From assembly GCF_026151205.1 (NCBI RefSeq), contig NC_087078.1, forward strand, positions 17,873,118-17,937,117: DNA of 64,000 bases, in the 5' to 3' direction. The stretch is from Bolinopsis microptera (taxonomy: Eukaryota; Ctenophora; Tentaculata; Lobata; Bolinopsidae). Shown piece by piece: positions 58,451 through 64,000 of this stretch (positions are counted from its first letter, which is position 1; every line of letters starts with the position of its first letter). The notes below the pieces were generated by a model that did no database searches, was not told the DNA's origin, and saw only the letters and a list, made by a program, of their open reading frames with translations. The translations under genes and the position numbers were made by a program.

Positions 58451-58699
58451 ATGTCAAATATTGCTACAAAGGACGATTATCACAGAGCATTTGTGACCAT
58501 CGATGGCAAAAATTACAAATGTCTGGGACTTGTTGAATCTTTGCCAGATACTGGTCAGTTTAAATTTGTTGGAAAATCCACATATTCGATGGGCTATATA
58601 GAAAGAGTGAGTAGCACTAACTGGGATGAAACAGAGGAACTCCCGAAAGATTTAGTTTGCCGAAATTGGGTACAAACAACACATTTTGATAACGAGTAA
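58451..58699 (+). CDS. Unrecognised 82-residue protein
   Basis: ORF from ATG at 58451 (MSNIATKDDYHRAFVTIDGK) to a stop at 58697-58699. A good acceptor (TTGTTGTTATTCTAG) lies 8 bp before the ATG, so this is probably the coding exon behind a non-coding first exon, with a TATA-like element about 200 bp upstream. The protein is soluble, mildly acidic, with no signal peptide, membrane segment or known motif seen (GLVESLPDTGQFKFVGKSTY in the middle looks like a beta-rich fold). It stands alone, away from other genes. Function unknown; a chance ORF is possible but the codon pattern and splice context argue for a gene. Confidence 0.5.
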   Translation: MSNIATKDDYHRAFVTIDGKNYKCLGLVESLPDTGQFKFVGKSTYSMGYIERVSSTNWDETEELPKDLVCRNWVQTTHFDNE

Positions 58700-59407
58700 A
58701 AGATTGGAATACAATGCAGGGCGTACTTGATGTACACATCATGTGTGTACGCAAATAGCAGACATAACTTGAGTGTAAATATTCAGTCCAGTTAACCTTA
58801 CATTCAATGTAAGTTACATTGGTGTGAAATTCATTTATTTTTGGTTAACAATGTTTGGGAAATTTAAATTAGAGCAGAATTTTTTGTCAATAATTTGAAA
58901 TTGCTTGTTTTATGCCATAATTTTTAGAAGAGCAGCAATATCTGAGAGATTTTCATTAAGCTTTTTATATTATTGATTTTGTAGTTTTCGACTGACTTGA
59001 ATGTCCTGCACAGCAGATTGAAGCTTCTTAAATAATTTTTATTCTATTGTACTGCTGTGTAAATTTGATTATAATTCTAATTCTAATTCTAGTACAGACC
59101 TAAGTTTACAAGCTATTGATAATACAAATGTAAAGCTGTATAAAGTGTATACATCTGTATGTATACAATTGTTGTTTTCTTTTCTTGTGTAATGTGTATA
59201 ATGTATATACATAAACGAATGTAATTTGCTTCCTTCTGTTAATATATTGTAGTGCATTAAGTAATTTTAGTTTGTATGGATTTGTTATTTTTGTAACTTC
59301 ATATTATTTTCAAATCAAATTGTAAATTTAATTACAATACCATACCATATCATACTACAAATTGAATTAGGATTCCTTTAAATATCAAATTGATTTATTG
59401 ATTATTA
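58700..59407. other. AT-rich 3' flank, no gene seen
   Basis: Very AT-rich sequence after the 82-residue ORF with stops in all frames. Likely its 3' UTR and intergenic DNA. Short CATACCATATCATACTAC-like repeats only. Confidence 0.5.
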
Positions 59408-59415
59408 TTTTTTAC

Positions 59416-60623
59416 CTTAGTTGTAGTGAACGCTGAATTTAGTCGTACTGAACGTACGTTCCAATCATTTTGTAGTGAACGTTTGTGAACGTTAGTGAAC
59501 GTTAGTCAATATTTTGATAATTTTTCCGATAGTTTTTAACTTTAAAATATGAAATTTTCTGAACACAAATTTGACAGATTAGATGACATTTTTGCCCACA
59601 AACCAATTAGTCAGTTAATTGATGATGGTATGAAACCAAATTGGGGTACTGGAAGTCAAAATCCCGAATAAAATTGTAAAATCATATATTCCAAATCTCT
59701 GTCCCATTTTCAGTTTTTGAAAATGAAATTTCCAGGACCGAAATTATACAGTTTTTACTGAATTTCTCACCTGCAACCAATTAATAAGTCAACTATAGAT
59801 GGCATATGACACGATTGAGGTGCTGGAAGTTTGATATCGGTCGGAGGAAGCCCACAGCAGAAAGCTTAAGAAAACGAAAAGTTGTATTTTCAAAAGTCTG
59901 TCCCATTTTCGAATATGAAATTTTCTGAACACAAATTTGACAGATTAGATGACATTTTTGCCCACAAACCAATTAGTCAGTTAATTGATGATGGTATGAA
60001 ACCAAATTGGGGTACTGGAAGTCAAAATCCCGAATAAAATTGTAAAATCATATATTCCAAATCTCTGTCCCATTTTCAGTTTTTGAAAATGAAATTTCCA
60101 GGACCGAAATTATACAGTTTTTACTGAATTTATCACCTGCAACCAATTAATAAGTCAACTATAGATGGCATATGACACGATTGAGGTGCTGGAAGTTTGA
60201 TATCGGTCGGAGGAAGCCCACAGCAGAAAGCTTAAGAAAACGAAAAGTTGTATTTTCAAAAGTCTGTCCCATTTTCAAATATGAAATTTCTGAACACAAA
60301 TTTGACAGATTAGATGACATTTTTGCCCACAAACCAATTAGTCAGTTAATTTTCGCTTTTTAAGCTTTCTGCCGCAGTGGGCTTCCTCCGACCGATAACA
60401 AACTTCCAACACCTCAATTGTGTCATATGCCATCTATGACTATAGTTGACTTACTAATTGGTTGCGGGTGTGAAATTCAGTAAAAACTGTAAAATTTCGG
60501 TCCTGGAAATGTTAATTTCATAATAGCAATTAGCGTTCCTTATGTTCCGAACGTTAAAATCTTTTAGCGAACGCGTTCACAAACTATTTTTAGTGAACGT
60601 TCCGTACGTTCACTACAACTAAG
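59416..60623. mobile_element. hAT-like element filled with the satellite repeat
   Basis: 17-bp terminal inverted repeats CTTAGTTGTAGTGAACG, flanked by an exact 8-bp duplication TTTTTTAC (59408-59415 and 60624-60631), as in hAT transposons. Subterminal regions carry several TGAACGTT-type motifs in both orientations. The interior (about 59546-60515) is almost three tandem units of the 366-bp satellite found at 25.9-38.7 kb, in opposite orientation and diverged by perhaps 10%. No transposase is present. Confidence 0.88.
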
Positions 60624-60834
60624 TTTTTTACTCTGTACAAAATGGTATAAAATTGAAATTTTTGTTTAACTGAAATTTTTGTTTAACTGAATTCTCGAAA
60701 ATATAAGATCCAACTTCAATACATTTAACATAAATAGCAATATAATGCTTGAATTTTAATTCTTTCTAATTCTCATTAGGAATATCTTATATTGGCCTTT
60801 GATAAGCACATTCGTCATAGGGGACTCAGGGGAG

Positions 60835-60983
60835 CAGGGACAAAAGGAAATCGCGGCATGTACGGAATCGCGATTTTTCCCATTATTTGCGACAAATTTT
60901 ATGTATAGTTTAATGTATAGTCTGTTAAAAATCGCGGTATCGCGAATTTTGGCCAGAATAATCGCGAAATCCTTTTGTCCCTG
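60835..60983. mobile_element. 149-bp hAT-like MITE
   Basis: Ends CAGGGACAAAAGGA on both strands; flanks CAGGGGAG (60827-60834) and CAGGGGAC (60984-60991) agree at 7 of 8 positions. The interior is a long imperfect hairpin with repeated ATCGCG. An 8-bp duplication and a CAGGG start fit hAT. No coding capacity. Confidence 0.78.
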
Positions 60984-61369
60984 CAGGGGACTGGGGAGGG
61001 GGTATAAAATATCCGTAAAATGGTCTGTACTTAATCCTCCTCAGTCCTCACCCTGACATTGTTGGACAGTTGAGTATGATTTTTTATCAACCATAAAAAT
61101 GAGACGGTTGTTTATCTAAGTGTACCACGTTACCAGTAGCTTCTACCTCATTGGCTGTATATTGATCCTCATATATAACATAGTTTCAGCAATATTGTGA
61201 TTTCGGACATTGATGTAAGCTTTTTCAAGAAATTACAGCAATTAAAAAACTAGCAATTAAAAAGCAGTTAAATGACCTTCTAATGTGAAATTCCAAAACT
61301 TCAGTTCGCGGTGATCCTCGGATTATCATCATTCTCCAATGTGTTGCTGGATCTGGCCCTTTATCTTAG

Positions 61370-61438
61370 ATGATGAGAGTACGTTTTGTACGTGTTACAC
61401 TGCTGTTATCTTTTTTCTACCTCATTACCATCCTATTA
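61370..61438 (+). CDS. Possible first exon of a membrane or secreted protein
   Basis: ATG at 61370 opens MMRVRFVRVTLLLSFFYLIT and three more hydrophobic residues, then a consensus donor GTAAGT at 61439. A short basic N-terminus followed by about 14 hydrophobic residues is a signal peptide or signal anchor, as in Golgi glycosyltransferases. No following exon could be recognised before the window ends, so the rest may lie beyond it. Could also be chance. Confidence 0.35.
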
Positions 61439-63504
61439 GTAAGTATCAATTCCCTCATTAAAACAATTAGCGTGTAATTTGTAGAGAATATTTTCTTACA
61501 ACGTATATCAGCTGGTGATAATGTCATTTGATGTAGGTCAGTGTTTTATGACCAAAATAAGAGCACAATTTGTAGCATATTTCGGGATATGTGGTATTGT
61601 GTTCCGTTTGTTAAGTGTTCTAAGTGTACAATGTAACGTGGTTAGGACAGTAGAGTGTTTCTTAAAACTCTTCTCTATCAAGATAATGTTATATGTTAAG
61701 TAGTTTATGTACTATGTCTGTAGTAGTTTAATGTACAATGTTAAGTAGTTTAATGTACAATGTTAAGTAGTTTAATGTACTATGTTGTAGTAGTTTAATG
61801 TATAATGTTAAGTAGTTTAAAATTTTTGGTTTTTTGTTTTTCCTATGTTAAGTAGTTTATGTACTAGTAGTAGGTTATGTCTTGGTATGTCCACGTCTGG
61901 TATGTGAAGATCGTCCCAGGGACTGGTTAAATTAGAGGGTTACATTTAAACTGTCTGTTACTGTGGCTACTAAGATGTTATTAAGGGTAAACCTGGTGAA
62001 CAGTCCCCTTTCTGTCGGGAAACCTCTGTGTGTTTTAACTGTTAGTTTCAGCGGCTGTGGTCTAAAACAACAATAACTATCTCACAAAAAATACAGATAC
62101 ATTTATGTGTGTGACGGTTTGTTAGCACAGTTGGCTTTTTATATTGTATAAAGACAATGAATGATAAGGAGCTCTAGAGATTTAAAGTAAGATCGGGGAT
62201 AAAACTTTATTCCGTAAATCTCAGTTACAGGCTTGGACATTCAAAGTTTAAAACTCAACCTGGCAATGTTTGACTGTAAACCATGGTTCCTCATTTAGAA
62301 TCATCTCAAACTCTGTAGTGGGTTATTGATATCAGTTCAGTGACATTAGATGTAACATGATGTCATTTATTACCTTATATGGTAGTACCTGTGGCCTGTG
62401 CCACCCGAAAATTCAATATTTTCAATCCCTATCGAGACTCATTTACAACTCGGATCAAACGTCAAAATCATTGTTATCAGATTACAGGGGATCGGAAGGG
62501 AATGTGACTAGTTTAATCCTCTAGCCGCCTGGGCTGTTTATTTACTTTATATAATAACAATGTTATTATATGATATTAAAGTAAGGACTAATAACTGATG
62601 TTGTTACACATAACACACATACCTGCTGCTACCTGGAAAACGAAATCCTCAATCTCCGAGTCAGCTGTAATTACATCAACATTACGTAATGCTTTTCAGT
62701 TGGTTGTAGTTGTTGTGTAGCTCTTAACACTTCAGGTAATCATTAATTGAGCGTTTAATTACTTAAATTACATTGTGCACTTGTGAACTCTCTTTTCTCT
62801 GTTTAGGATAAGTGTAGTGTAGAGTGAAAGGTATTTTAATGTAATAAATGTGGTAATGTTGGTGATTTCGTTGTGTAATCTCTTAAGAACTGTGTAACAA
62901 TAGTGTGTACTGTTCGGAGTGTTTTGTGGGAAAATAGCCGGAATAGTTGTGTGATAAGCTGAATAGAGCTGAAGATAATATTAATTAAACTAATTGATGA
63001 ATTAATTACATTGGGGGGGGGTCACAATTTAGAGTGAGAATTCCTGTCTCACTAATATTACTCTGAACTGGTATATTGAGACAATGTTACCAGTGTGAAG
63101 GAATTAGTACCATTTTTGTGGACATATTTATAAATGTAAAATTGTAAGAAAAACGCAATAAGTGGTACGTGTTAAGAATTAGTTTGTGCGGGAAAATGCG
63201 GAAAATAACTTGTGTTTACAAACAAAATGTTTTCCCGCCGCATTTAATTAGAATTTTTCAATATCTATCCAAATCTTCACTAATAACATCCCAAGGGTTG
63301 TAAAAAATCTAAAAAAATCGCTTGATATTTAATAACCTATACTTCTTGAATTGATCTTTCTTTCCCTAATCGCTGACTTTTAATCTAAAAAGAGGCTGGT
63401 TTCCAAACTCTAACTCCTTACAAGCTTTTTAAGAGGGATTTAGCATCATAACATGTACCAGACAGATGACTTAACTTCAAGAAACGTGAACACTGGAACA
63501 CTTA
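61439..63504. other. Gene-poor stretch with a 22-bp minisatellite
   Basis: About seven imperfect copies of a unit like AAGTAGTTTAATGTACAATG lie at 61695-61870, some broken by substitutions. Elsewhere the sequence is AT-rich with frequent stops; acceptor-like TTAGTTTCAG at 62043-62052 is not followed by a convincing frame. No RNA gene seen. Confidence 0.55.
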
Positions 63505-63870
63505 CTAACCTTACCGTACACTTACGTAAACACTTTACGTAACACTTACGTACCACTTACGTAACACTCACGTAACACTTAACGTAAACATACGTAACAC
63601 TTACGTAAACACTTATACGAAACACTTACGTAAACACTTAGTATCACGTACGTAACACTTACGTAACACTTACGAACACTTACGTAACCTTACGTAACAC
63701 TTACGTAACACTTACGTACACTTACGTAACACTTACGTAACACTCACGTATAACACTTACGTAACACTTACGAAAACACTTACGTAACACTCACGTAACC
63801 ACTTACGTATCACTTACGGTAACACTTACGTAACACTTTACGTAACATTACGTAACACTTACATAAAACA
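63505..63870. repeat. TTACGTAACAC minisatellite
   Basis: About thirty copies of an 11-12-bp unit (ACTTACGTAAC) with frequent one-base indels. Every unit contains the palindrome TACGTA. Repeats are contiguous, without unique spacers. Confidence 0.93.
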
Positions 63871-64000
63871 CTGCCACATCTGTTGCAAACATATTACCAA
63901 AAACCCGGACTAGCCAAGCCAACAACAGGTTAAACAAGATACGAGATTAAACACAAACAGGACATTGACGACTACGAGTAGCAGTTCACAGACGAAATAC

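Noticed and set aside
63505-63870. CRISPR-like array
   Set aside because: Contiguous 11-12-bp units without spacers in a eukaryotic sequence: an ordinary minisatellite.

Overview
The window is nuclear DNA from an invertebrate animal. The evidence is AT-rich sequence, short GT-AG introns, recognisable animal genes (YY1, cereblon, TSPO and GPANK1 homologues), a full-length LINE, several hAT-like elements and a large satellite. Nothing seen fixes the phylum; a sponge or cnidarian would fit but this is a guess. All gene models were read by eye from exon reading frames and splice sites. No tRNA, rRNA or CRISPR array was seen.

Layout. 1-23.8 kb is a duplicated two-gene neighbourhood: a YY1-type zinc-finger gene on + facing a Cys-rich type I membrane receptor gene on -. 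The block occurs twice (about 0.9-13.4 kb and 14.56-21.9 kb), with relics of a further copy at 22.95-23.8 kb. In the first block a 3,528-bp segment carrying four YY1 exons is tandemly repeated. 23.9-25.6 kb holds a TSPO gene on -. 25.85-38.75 kb is a satellite with a 366-bp dimeric unit, split by a 6.8-kb L1/Tx1-like LINE with a 13-bp target-site duplication. 38.75-41.7 kb is an 829-bp tandem repeat whose unit contains the last exon of a cereblon gene.

41.6-52.9 kb holds two cereblon (CRBN) paralogues in tandem on -. The upstream one (46.8-52.9 kb) keeps every recognisable CULT-domain feature. The downstream one (41.6-45.5 kb) has lost two of the three pocket tryptophans but keeps the zinc cysteines. 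A GPANK1 homologue on - follows (53.3-55.7 kb) with a 1.07-kb inverted-repeat element in its intron. 55.9-64 kb is gene-poor: an unrecognised 82-residue ORF, a possible first exon of a membrane protein, three hAT-like elements, a 58-bp perfect palindrome and two minisatellites.

The genes do not form one pathway. What unites the window is local amplification: whole genes, single exons, splice-site-adjacent minisatellites and satellite have all been duplicated here. The strongest leads are the functionally split cereblon pair with its quadruplicated last exon, the occurrence of the satellite inside a small hAT-like transposon, and an L1/Tx1-type LINE whose ORF1 carries an SGNH esterase domain.
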